Shown here: piece by piece, positions 13,983-21,491 of the stretch
Layout: every line of letters starts with the position of its first letter
How positions within the stretch are numbered: position 1 is the stretch's first letter
Assembly (NCBI GenBank): GCA_002396335.1
Contig: DGXN01000036.1
Span: 1-25,369 of the forward strand
Length of the DNA: 25,369 nucleotides
From: Bacteroidales bacterium UBA4231
Lineage (GTDB): Bacteria > Bacteroidota > Bacteroidia > Bacteroidales > UBA932
Reading direction: 5' to 3'
Translations under genes and position numbers: made by a program
Notes under the pieces: generated by a model
The model's database searches: none
What the model saw: the letters and a program-made list of their open reading frames with translations, nothing else
What the model was told of the DNA's origin: nothing

Positions 13983-16839
13983 ACAGCCTGATCTGCTGCG
14001 CCGTCCCGTCATACTGGATGGCGGTTCCGGGCGCGTCGGGGTCATACGCGAAGGGATGGCCGGGGTCGCAGACGACGACGCGGAAGCGCCGGCTTTCCAA
14101 CATTCCGGGGAAACTGCCTTCCCTGGGGCCGACGGTGAGCGTCCTGCCCTCCTCGTCCCATTCCAGGGGGATGCGGGCGAACCGGCCTTTCTCGTAGCCG
14201 TAGTTCACGTTTTCATCCTCGTAAAGGACGAAGCGGGCGTCTCGGCCGGCATAGACGGCAAGGAGGATGTCGTCGGCCTGCTTTTCGTCGCTCCACTCCA
14301 TGGCCGGGCCGACGGGGACGATGCTTCCCTCCCGCACGTAGAGCGGCATTCGGCTGTACGGGGCGTCGACGCTGAGTCGCTGTCCGCCGGCGATGTGCCG
14401 GCCGGTATAGAAGTCGTACCAGCCGCCCTCCGGGAACCAGACGCTGCGGCTGCGGGCGCCGTATTCGTACACGGGGCACGGCATGAAGGCCGGTCCCAGC
14501 ATCCACTGGTCGGAAAGGTCGGTCACCTGCGCGTCGGCCGGGAAATCCATCGGCAGGCCCCGGAGCAGGGTATAGTCGTCAAAATGCACCGCTCCGGCGA
14601 GGGAATATAGGTAAGGCATCAGCCGATACCGCAGCTGCATGTACCAAAGGATGCTTTCATACGCCGGCGATCCTTCCGGCGCGATGTTCCAAAGCTCGCG
14701 GGCGGGCCACTGGCCATGCGTGCGGAACAGCGGCACGAAGGTTCCCATCTGGTGCCAGCGTGTCTGCAGTTCCCGCCATTCCTTCATGTCCGGCGTTTCC
14801 TTCCCCGTGCGGAGGTATTCGCCCATGGCGGCGCTGAACTTGTCCATGACCGAGAAACCGCCGATGTCCATGCCCCACATCGGCAGGCCGGCCATCGAGT
14901 AATTGAGTCCGGCCGCCATCTGCATGCGCATGTCGGTCCAGGATGTGCCGATGTCTCCGCTCCACGAAGCCGTGGAATAGCGCTGCAGACCGGCGAATCC
15001 GTTCCGGGTCAGGAGGAAGACCCGTTTGTCGGGGTCGACGCTGCGCTGTCCGTTGTAGATGGCGTCGGCATTGACCAGGGAGTAGGCGTTCAGGTACTCG
15101 GTGGAAGGCCCCAGGGCGGTGGGGGTCAGCAGCCATTTGAGGTAGTCCATGGGCAGGCAGTCGCGGAGGTTCGGCTCGGAGGCGTCCATCCACCAGGCGT
15201 CGATTTTCCGGCCATAGCGGCTGTACAGGCTCCGGTCAATCTGGTCCCAGAACATTTTCCGTCCGCCTGGGGCGTATGCGTCATAGAAGGACTGCCTGTG
15301 ACCCAGCCAGTCGACGATGGCGGTGTCTTCGGCATGGGTGTAGGCGTAACCGGCGGCCTTCAGCTCCTGATAGTGTTCCGTATTGGTGTAGAACTTGGGC
15401 CAGACGCTGATCATGTACCGTGCGTGGAGGGCATGGATGCTGTCCAGCATGGCCTCCGGTTCCGGGAAGCGGGAGGCTTCGAATTCGTGGCTGCCCCATT
15501 GGTCCGGCGCCCAGTACTGCCAGTCCTGGACAATATTGTCCACGGGAATGTGCCGTGCGCGGAGTTCCTTCAGCGTACCTACGATTTCTTCCTGGGTGGT
15601 ATAGCGCTCGCGGCTTTGCCAGAAGCCCAGCGACCAGCGGGGAAACAGAGAGGCCTTGCCGGTGAGCGTGCGGTAGTCGTGGATCACCTCGTCGTAATTG
15701 TCGCCGGCAAGGAAATAGAAGTCAATCTGAGGTTCGAACTCGCTCCAGAAACTGAGCCGGTCCTGCTCGGCGGGGGTCTGCGGCACGGCCACCTTCAGGC
15801 TCAGATACGACACGTCGCCGTCGGGCTCCCACTGCAGTTTCAGGTGTTTCTTCTCTCCTTTCAGGAAATGCACGGTGTAGCGGCAGCTGTTGGGATTCCA
15901 GGCCGGACGCCAGCGGCGGGTCATCACAGGGACTCCGTCCAGCTCCGTTTCCTGGAAGCCGGCATAGTACTGGGTGAAGTAGTAATCGGCCTCCTGTGTC
16001 GCCTCCAGATAGCCTTCGTAGGTGACGCGGGCTCCCTTGTATTTCAGTGCGGGAAGCAGGCCGATCGCCCGCTCGTTCTCATAGTACAGCGAGTCTTCCC
16101 GTTGCACCAGCACCTTTCCGTCCGCAGTCCGGTATGTGCCGGTCAGGGCGCCTTCCTTGCCGTCCATGTCCCATAGGCGGAACACCCGGCCCAGCTGCTG
16201 CGTGGGATGGGGATTGCCCCATCGGCTCAGGGAGTAGGCGTCAAATAGGAGTCCGTAGCCGCGCGAGGAGACCACGAAAGGGATGCTGATCTTGGTGTTG
16301 TACTGGTACAGTTCCTCGTTCAGACCTTTGTGGTTGAATTCCCCCGTCTGCTGCTGTCCCAGGCCGTAGAAGGCCTCGTCTTCCGGGGAGTCGAAGACCA
16401 CCTGCGTGGAGTAGGCGCGTTTGCCTTCCACTTCGATGGGCGTGAAGTGCATCCCCGGTGCGGTGCCGGAGGCCGTGAAGGTTTTTCCGTCGGCCCCGGT
16501 GAAGCGGAGATTGCCGTCGCTGATCCTGACGGCGGCGGTGAGGGCGGCCGTGGAGACCGTGACGGTGCCGCTGTCCGCCTTGACGCTGAAGGGCACTTTC
16601 CCTTTCTGGGGAAGCACCACCAGCGACGGCCGGTCATGGAAGGCGCCGTCCGGCGTGGCCGACACGCGGATGATTTTCTCCCCCAGCACCTGCAGGCGCA
16701 CTTGGGAAGGGGTTTCTCCATTGGGTGAGGTCACTTTTACCGTGACCGTATTACCTTTGACCGAATAGTCTTTCGGGGCGCAGCCGGCCATCATGAGGGC
16801 CGACACCGCCACCCCGGTGAGCAGGCGGAAGATCTTCAT
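13981..16839 (-). CDS. GH31 alpha-glycosidase lipoprotein (alpha-xylosidase-like, with PA14 insert)
   Basis: The 952-residue protein has a lipoprotein signal ending MMAGC (cysteine 20). An N-terminal beta-sandwich (about 25-220) is followed by a PA14-like insert (about 225-355, with EGYLEATQEADYYFTQYYAG). The catalytic barrel starts near 395 (SLFPRWSLGFWQSRERY), and C-terminal beta domains complete it. The nucleophile is Asp552 in WWMDASEPN and the acid/base Asp629 in SWSGDIGTSW. This architecture and these positions closely resemble Bacteroides alpha-xylosidase BoGH31A, which removes xylose from xyloglucan fragments; alpha-glucosidase activity is the alternative. It is likely exposed on the outer membrane or periplasm. 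It is the last gene of a minus-strand cluster, 9 bases after cutC. Confidence 0.92.
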   Translation of the reverse strand: MKIFRLLTGVAVSALMMAGCAPKDYSVKGNTVTVKVTSPNGETPSQVRLQVLGEKIIRVSATPDGAFHDRPSLVVLPQKGKVPFSVKADSGTVTVSTAALTAAVRISDGNLRFTGADGKTFTASGTAPGMHFTPIEVEGKRAYSTQVVFDSPEDEAFYGLGQQQTGEFNHKGLNEELYQYNTKISIPFVVSSRGYGLLFDAYSLSRWGNPHPTQQLGRVFRLWDMDGKEGALTGTYRTADGKVLVQREDSLYYENERAIGLLPALKYKGARVTYEGYLEATQEADYYFTQYYAGFQETELDGVPVMTRRWRPAWNPNSCRYTVHFLKGEKKHLKLQWEPDGDVSYLSLKVAVPQTPAEQDRLSFWSEFEPQIDFYFLAGDNYDEVIHDYRTLTGKASLFPRWSLGFWQSRERYTTQEEIVGTLKELRARHIPVDNIVQDWQYWAPDQWGSHEFEASRFPEPEAMLDSIHALHARYMISVWPKFYTNTEHYQELKAAGYAYTHAEDTAIVDWLGHRQSFYDAYAPGGRKMFWDQIDRSLYSRYGRKIDAWWMDASEPNLRDCLPMDYLKWLLTPTALGPSTEYLNAYSLVNADAIYNGQRSVDPDKRVFLLTRNGFAGLQRYSTASWSGDIGTSWTDMRMQMAAGLNYSMAGLPMWGMDIGGFSVMDKFSAAMGEYLRTGKETPDMKEWRELQTRWHQMGTFVPLFRTHGQWPARELWNIAPEGSPAYESILWYMQLRYRLMPYLYSLAGAVHFDDYTLLRGLPMDFPADAQVTDLSDQWMLGPAFMPCPVYEYGARSRSVWFPEGGWYDFYTGRHIAGGQRLSVDAPYSRMPLYVREGSIVPVGPAMEWSDEKQADDILLAVYAGRDARFVLYEDENVNYGYEKGRFARIPLEWDEEGRTLTVGPREGSFPGMLESRRFRVVVCDPGHPFAYDPDAPGTAIQYDGTAQQIRL

Positions 16840-16848
16840 GGCAGAGTG

Positions 16849-17607
16849 TTATTGGAGGGCCTCCAAAAGGGCCCGTACGGTTTCTTCTTGGGTGATTTTC
16901 ACCCCTTCCGGGGTGGTGACGGAGGCCGATGCATGGATTTCGCTGCAGCCGGTCGCCTCCACGATGCGGCGGATATTCCCGGGCGTGACGCCTCCGCCGG
17001 GCAGGATGATGACTTCTCCCCGGGCCCGCAGGCGCAGTTCCCGGAGGAGGTCCGTCCCTTCGACGGCGCGGGGAGACTGGCCGGAGGTGAGAATGCGGTC
17101 GCAGCCCAGCCGGATAATGTCTTCCAAGGCGTCGAAAGGCTTCCGGCATACGTCGAAGGCCCGGTGGAAGGTGATGGACGGGTCGGCCTGGAGGGGGCGG
17201 AAGAAATGGCTGTCGTTGGAGGCGTGGCACAGGTCTCCCTCCAGCATGCGGGCGACGGCCCAGTTGGACACCGTGCAGGTCAGTTCCAGCATGGCGCCGG
17301 TGTCGACGTCTCCGCGCGGAGTGAGGGCGCCGACGACAACGCCGTCGGCCCCAAGGTCGAGGGCGGTTTCGATGTCGGCTTCCATCTGCTCGATTTCCGC
17401 ACCGGAGTAGCAGAAGTCGCCGGGGCGGGGGCGGATGAGGACGTGGATGCAAAGGCCGGGATACCGGGCCCGGACTGTACGCAGGTCTTCCCACGAAGGG
17501 GTGAGTCCGTCCACCTCCAGGCGGGAGCACAACTCAATGCGCTGCGCACCGCCCCGGACGGCCGCATCTGCGCTTTCCAGATTGCCGCAGCACACTTCCA
17601 GGATCAT
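16849..17607 (-). CDS. cutC: CutC-family copper homeostasis protein
   Basis: The 252-residue cytoplasmic TIM-barrel protein has CutC hallmarks: LEVCCGNLESADAAVRGGA at the N-terminus, IELCSRLEVDGLTPS, VLIRPRPGDFCYS, TFHRAFD (146-152), RILTSGQ and LPGGGVTPGNI. The family is linked to copper handling, but its biochemical role is unsettled. Residues about 113-141 (ending before the THFRAFD-equivalent strand) appear as extra sequence relative to the short loop I recall in other CutC proteins. The start codon overlaps the stop of the upstream MGMT-like gene (ATGA), so translation is coupled. Nothing in the cluster otherwise points to copper. Confidence 0.9.
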   Translation of the reverse strand: MILEVCCGNLESADAAVRGGAQRIELCSRLEVDGLTPSWEDLRTVRARYPGLCIHVLIRPRPGDFCYSGAEIEQMEADIETALDLGADGVVVGALTPRGDVDTGAMLELTCTVSNWAVARMLEGDLCHASNDSHFFRPLQADPSITFHRAFDVCRKPFDALEDIIRLGCDRILTSGQSPRAVEGTDLLRELRLRARGEVIILPGGGVTPGNIRRIVEATGCSEIHASASVTTPEGVKITQEETVRALLEALQ

Positions 17608-18143
17608 GCTTCGGAGAGTTGAAGTTTGATGAGTTCACGTTTCAGGTCGGCCCCGTAGGCATAAGCGCCGACGTCCAGGCTGTCCAGCAGGTACAGGTCC
17701 TCTCCTTTGAAGAGGGTGGTGCCTTCCGCCAGGGTGCGGATCTGCCTGGCGCGGTCTAGGGACTCTTTCGGGATCACGAGGTGGCAGGGGATGACATACG
17801 CCACCGGGTTGATGGCGGTGACGTGGGCGACAGCCCGCACGCCCTGCGGATTGCCCACCAGGGCGGCCAGCTGCGTGTAGCTGTACAGCTTGTGGGGCAG
17901 TTCGAAGAGCTTTTTCCAGACTTTGATCTGGAAGGGTGTGCCGAAGAGGCGCAGGTCGTCCCAGCTCAGGTAGTTGGCGAATTCCAGCAGCTGCTGGGTA
18001 GAGATTTTCCGGGTTCCCACACTGCCCACTTCGTCGGCGGGCAGGGCGGCCACTTGTGCGGCGATGTGGGCGAAGTGCCGGTAATCGGTGGCAATGGATG
18101 CCACCTTCCCGTCAATCTCAGTGATAATCCATTGCGTTTCCAT
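17604..18143 (-). CDS. Methylated-DNA-protein cysteine methyltransferase-like protein
   Basis: The start at 18143 gives 179 residues (METQWIITE...). The ATG at 18242 would overlap the upstream gene by about 100 bases and was rejected. The Ogt/MGMT domain spans about 68-175: GTPFQIKVWKKLFELP, YSYTQLAALVGNPQGVRAVA, INPVAYVIPC and a final helix YGADLKRELIKLQ. Such proteins remove alkyl groups from O6-guanine onto a cysteine. The acceptor Cys120 is present, but the family motif PCHRV reads PCHLV, and about 30 residues are inserted between it and the final helix. It may be a divergent repair enzyme or a non-repair relative. Two bases separate it from the DUF3298 gene, and it overlaps cutC. Confidence 0.82.
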   Translation of the reverse strand: METQWIITEIDGKVASIATDYRHFAHIAAQVAALPADEVGSVGTRKISTQQLLEFANYLSWDDLRLFGTPFQIKVWKKLFELPHKLYSYTQLAALVGNPQGVRAVAHVTAINPVAYVIPCHLVIPKESLDRARQIRTLAEGTTLFKGEDLYLLDSLDVGAYAYGADLKRELIKLQLSEA

Positions 18144-18145
18144 AG

Positions 18146-18883
18146 CTATTTTTTCAAATAAGGTTTCAGTTGTTCCCAGGTGGCGCCGGCCGTTATGATG
18201 CCAAGGGCATAGGGGCCCACCTCGTAAGGCTGGAAGGTCCATTCCACGCCGCCTCCGCCCACGCTGAAGTTGCCGTTGGGGATGACGGAGGGAAGGTCTA
18301 CCAGTTCCAGCAGTTCCGGCGCCTCTTTCCGGAAAGATTCGGTGACGCTTTCCTGCAGCAGGGCGGCGATGGCCGGAGCGTATCCTTCCTGGAACAGGTC
18401 CTTTTCCGTGAGCGTTTCGCCGCTTTTGCGGTCAAAGACAATGTTGCTGACGGTCTGGATGCCGTGCGCCCCGCCGCGGTAGCTGTAGTAGGTGAGGAGG
18501 TAGTTGCACCAGTTCTTGTAATTGCCGGTGAAGCTGCCGTCAATGCGGTCTTCCCAGGAGCCCGGGCCGAAATCCCGGTTCTCATTCTCGTTCAGAAACT
18601 CGTCGATGAGGTTTTCCCGGTAGCGGACGGCGGTTTCCTCCAGGGTGCCGGCCAGTCCTTCTTCCAGGTCGAAGGCCTGGGAGAGAATGGTGGTGTTGAT
18701 CTTTTCCTGAACGGGAATCGTCGCCCCGCCGGTTACATATTCCAGGGAGGCCGTGTAGAACAGGGTATCGGTGGGGGGATCGGCCAGGGGGACCACCAGG
18801 TCGTCTTCAAAGACCTGGGTTCTGAAGTGTGTACAGGCCGATGCAAGGAGCACCAGGGCGGCAAGGGGAAGGATTTTTTTCAT
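18146..18883 (-). CDS. DUF3298 (RsiV-like) lipoprotein
   Basis: The start at 18883 gives 245 residues with lipoprotein signal MKKILPLAALVLLASAC (cysteine 17). An ATG three codons upstream (18892) would overlap the peptidase stop and is less likely. The mature protein shows the DUF4163/DUF3298 pattern: an N-terminal region with paired strands, then YYSYRGGAHGIQTVSNIVFD, SGETLTEKDLF, and the C-terminal VEWTFQPYEVGPYALGI. This family includes the extracytoplasmic part of RsiV, a lysozyme-sensing anti-sigma factor, but here there is no sigma-binding or membrane-helix part, only a lipid anchor. Its function is unknown. It lies within a coupled gene cluster, 1 base after the S9 peptidase. Confidence 0.82.
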   Translation of the reverse strand: MKKILPLAALVLLASACTHFRTQVFEDDLVVPLADPPTDTLFYTASLEYVTGGATIPVQEKINTTILSQAFDLEEGLAGTLEETAVRYRENLIDEFLNENENRDFGPGSWEDRIDGSFTGNYKNWCNYLLTYYSYRGGAHGIQTVSNIVFDRKSGETLTEKDLFQEGYAPAIAALLQESVTESFRKEAPELLELVDLPSVIPNGNFSVGGGGVEWTFQPYEVGPYALGIITAGATWEQLKPYLKK

Positions 18884-18884
18884 A

Positions 18885-21299
18885 TCAGTCATTATTCAGC
18901 TCTTCAATATCGGTGGGACGTTCGCGCCGGTCGCCGATCAGGTAGCGGGAGTAGTGGTCGGCCATTTTCCAGAAGAAGAAGTCGTTCATGGAGCCGAACC
19001 CGTGCCGCTGGCCCGGGAGGACCACCAGTTCGAAGCGTTTGTTGGCCTTGATCAGGGCGTCCACCACGCGGATGGTGTTGGCGGGGTTCACGTTGTTGTC
19101 CTGGTCGCCGGTGACAAGCATCAGGTGGCCTTTGAGGCGGGAGGCGAGCTCCTGGTTGGTCTTGATGCTGTAGACGAAGGATGTGTCGCCTTTGGAGACC
19201 TTCTCCTGGATGCCGTGGTGCTGCTCGCTCCACCAGCGGTTGTAGATGCTGTTGTCGTGGTTGCCGGCGCAGGAGACGGCGGCCTTGAAGAAGTCAGGGT
19301 AGGTGAGGATGGCCGCGGTGGACATGAATCCGCCGCCGGAATGGCCGTGGATGCCTACGCGGGACATGTCCATCCATTTGTGGAGCGTGCCCAGCTGCTG
19401 GATGGCGTATTTCTGATCTTCCAGGCCGTAGTCGCGGAGGTTGCCGTAGCCGTAGTTGTGGTACCATTTGGAACGGTTGGGGTGGCCGCCGCGGTTGCCG
19501 ACGGTCACTACGATCATCCCCAGCTGCGCCAGGCGGTCTGTCCGGAGGCCGAAACTCCAGGAGATGTTGTTGGCTTCCACCTGAGGGCCGGGGTAGACAT
19601 AGTCGGCCACGGCGTAGACCTTGGTGGAGTCGAAGTCGAAGGGTTTGTGGATGACCCCGTGCAGGTCGGTGATGCCGTCGGCCGCTTTGACTTTGAAGCG
19701 TTCGGGGAAGCGGTAGCCGGCGGCGAACAGGCGGCTGAAGTCGGCCTCTTCCAGGGCGGTGCGTTTGCCGGTGGCGGTGTTGACCAGCATGACGGCGGGC
19801 TTGTAGTCGGCACGGGAGTAGTTGGCTACCAGGTACTTGCCGTCGAAGGAAGCGGTGCCCAGCACATCCATGTCGTCCATGTCCAGCTGGGTCATGGCGC
19901 CGCCGCTGAGCGGGACGCGGTAGTTGTGCATCTGGTAGGGATTCTCTCCGGGATTCACGCCGCAGGCGCTCACGACCAGGTAGTTACCCGCGACGCCCAG
20001 GACATCCTCCACGTGGAAAGACCCTTCCGTGAGGTTGCGCTTGAGGGTGCCGTCGGCTCCGTAGAGGTACAGGTTGGCCCAGCCGTTGCGTTCGCTCCAC
20101 CAGACAAAGTCGCCGGAAGGGAGGAACTGCGGGGTGCGCGTTTCCACATAGGTGTTCATGCGTTCGGATACCAGGGTGCGGGTGCTGTCGGCCCCGATAT
20201 CCACGCGGCACAGGTCCCAGCGTTTGAGGTCCCGGCTGCGGCGCATCAGGAAAAAGTGGTCGTTCCCGCCCATCCACTTCATGCTGCGATATTCCGTGTA
20301 CAGGTCCCTGGCTTCCGGGGCGGCCGATACAATTTCCCCGTCCTGGTCCTTGAAGGCATTCCAGGCTACCTTGCTGGCGTTTCCTTCCAGGTCCATGACG
20401 ATGAGCGTTCCCTTGGGGCCGGGCTCTCCGGGCATCTGGTAGTGGTAGGTTTCCAGCTCCGGACGGGGCTGGGCGAGGGAATTGATGACCCAGAATTCCT
20501 TCACGGAGCTCATATCCCAGCGGATGAGGGCGAAGTGCCGTCCGTCCGGGGCCCAGTTCACGCGGGCGAAAACGCGGGCGGTGCTGTCTTTCTCGGTGTC
20601 GCCGCTGTAATTGTCTTCCAGCCAGGAGAAGTCCTTGGTGCCGTCCGTAGTGAGCGCGCGCTCCACCAGGGTGGAGTCCTTCTCATCCTTGGCGGCCTTT
20701 TCCAGGTTTTCCCTGTCCATGATCCAGAGGTTGTGGTTTTTCACATAAAGGCCCACGGAACCGTCAGGGCTCACGTTGGCCCAGTCCGGATACAGGTCTT
20801 TGTGCTCCTCGGTGTCCCAGGTGAGCTTCTTGGAGGCGATGTCGTAGTAGAAGCGGTATTCGACGAATTTGCCGGTGGAAGAGCCGGTGCTGTCCCGCTT
20901 TTCCTGCTTGGACTTGAGGTCCCACTGGAAGGTCTTGTCGTCCACCAGTTTCAGCCGCAGCGGGATGTGCTGGGCGTCGTAGGGGTCGCGGGTGATTTCC
21001 GTCAGTTCCCGGGCCAGGCGGTCCATGTCGAAGATCTCCGTCTTGGAACCGGTGGCGGGGTCTACGATATAGTAGCGCGTGCCTTCCGCCGTTTTCCAGC
21101 TGTACCAGAACTTGTCCGAATCCCGGAACCAGTTGGGGCGGATGCGGGTGGAGTATACCAGGTTCCGCATGTGCTTGGTGGAGAAACGGGCAGCCTGCTC
21201 GTAATTGGCCTTGGTTACCTTGGCCGGGGCCTGTTTTTTCTGTGCCGATGCGGTCAGGCAGCAGCTCAGAAGGACAAAGAGGAAGACTAATCTTTTCAT
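18885..21299 (-). CDS. Dipeptidyl-peptidase IV family (S9) serine peptidase, secreted
   Basis: The start at 21299 gives 804 residues with a Sec signal peptide (MKRLVFLFVLLSCCLTASAQ, cleavage after SAQ or ASA). Residues about 90-520 form the DPP-IV-type beta-propeller. The C-terminal alpha/beta-hydrolase domain (about 570-790) has the triad Ser654 in GHSGGG, Asp734 in TGDQDNNV, and His766 in GQRHGF. The expected activity is release of dipeptides from peptide N-termini in the periplasm, though proline specificity cannot be read from sequence. The ATG at 21326 lies upstream of the -7 box and would not be transcribed. It is the first gene of the five-gene minus-strand cluster. Confidence 0.92.
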   Translation of the reverse strand: MKRLVFLFVLLSCCLTASAQKKQAPAKVTKANYEQAARFSTKHMRNLVYSTRIRPNWFRDSDKFWYSWKTAEGTRYYIVDPATGSKTEIFDMDRLARELTEITRDPYDAQHIPLRLKLVDDKTFQWDLKSKQEKRDSTGSSTGKFVEYRFYYDIASKKLTWDTEEHKDLYPDWANVSPDGSVGLYVKNHNLWIMDRENLEKAAKDEKDSTLVERALTTDGTKDFSWLEDNYSGDTEKDSTARVFARVNWAPDGRHFALIRWDMSSVKEFWVINSLAQPRPELETYHYQMPGEPGPKGTLIVMDLEGNASKVAWNAFKDQDGEIVSAAPEARDLYTEYRSMKWMGGNDHFFLMRRSRDLKRWDLCRVDIGADSTRTLVSERMNTYVETRTPQFLPSGDFVWWSERNGWANLYLYGADGTLKRNLTEGSFHVEDVLGVAGNYLVVSACGVNPGENPYQMHNYRVPLSGGAMTQLDMDDMDVLGTASFDGKYLVANYSRADYKPAVMLVNTATGKRTALEEADFSRLFAAGYRFPERFKVKAADGITDLHGVIHKPFDFDSTKVYAVADYVYPGPQVEANNISWSFGLRTDRLAQLGMIVVTVGNRGGHPNRSKWYHNYGYGNLRDYGLEDQKYAIQQLGTLHKWMDMSRVGIHGHSGGGFMSTAAILTYPDFFKAAVSCAGNHDNSIYNRWWSEQHHGIQEKVSKGDTSFVYSIKTNQELASRLKGHLMLVTGDQDNNVNPANTIRVVDALIKANKRFELVVLPGQRHGFGSMNDFFFWKMADHYSRYLIGDRRERPTDIEELNND

Positions 21300-21304
21300 A
21301 TTCA

Positions 21305-21312
21305 CAAATATA
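21305..21312 (-). promoter_or_regulatory. -7 box of the S9 peptidase cluster, 5 bases from the start codon
   Basis: TATATTTG on the minus strand is a perfect TAnnTTTG. Only 5 bases separate it from the ATG at 21299, so the transcript would have little or no leader. No clear -33 TTTG is visible. Confidence 0.6.
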
Positions 21313-21366
21313 ATCATTTTTCCCATAAAATCCCACCCTCTCTCTCATTCCCCCTCCTTTTCGCCA

Positions 21367-21392
21367 AGGGGTGCACCTCCAGGTGCACCCCT
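21367..21392. repeat. GGGGTGCAC palindrome, copy 1
   Basis: The half-site AGGGGTGCACCT (21367-21378), two bases CC, and its exact reverse complement (21381-21392) form a 12-bp-arm palindrome. It lies 55 bases upstream of the S9 peptidase -7 box. It has no T-tract, so it is not a terminator. Confidence 0.85.
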
Positions 21393-21437
21393 GTATGCGT
21401 AACCTGCTGATTTTCATGTTGTTGCTTGTTATGGAGA

Positions 21438-21473
21438 CACCAAGGGGTGCACCTGGAGGTGCACCCCTTGGTG
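21438..21473. repeat. GGGGTGCAC palindrome, copy 2
   Basis: The arm CACCAAGGGGTGCACCT (21438-21454), two bases GG, and its perfect reverse complement (21457-21473) give 17-bp arms. It lies 18 bases past the GH2 stop codon. It lacks a T-run on either strand, but the hairpin could protect the GH2 mRNA 3' end. Confidence 0.88.
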
Positions 21474-21491
21474 GGTTTGGAGGGGAAAGGG

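Noticed and set aside
18771..21290. Plus-strand open frame of 839 codons opposite the S9 peptidase
   Set aside because: The minus strand encodes a complete peptidase with its catalytic triad. The opposite translation is low-complexity Gly/Val-rich with no recognisable motif.
21438..21473. The palindrome as a rho-independent terminator of the GH2 gene
   Set aside because: The hairpin is strong, but neither side has a T-run. The same element also lies upstream of promoters, so a plain terminator role does not explain it.
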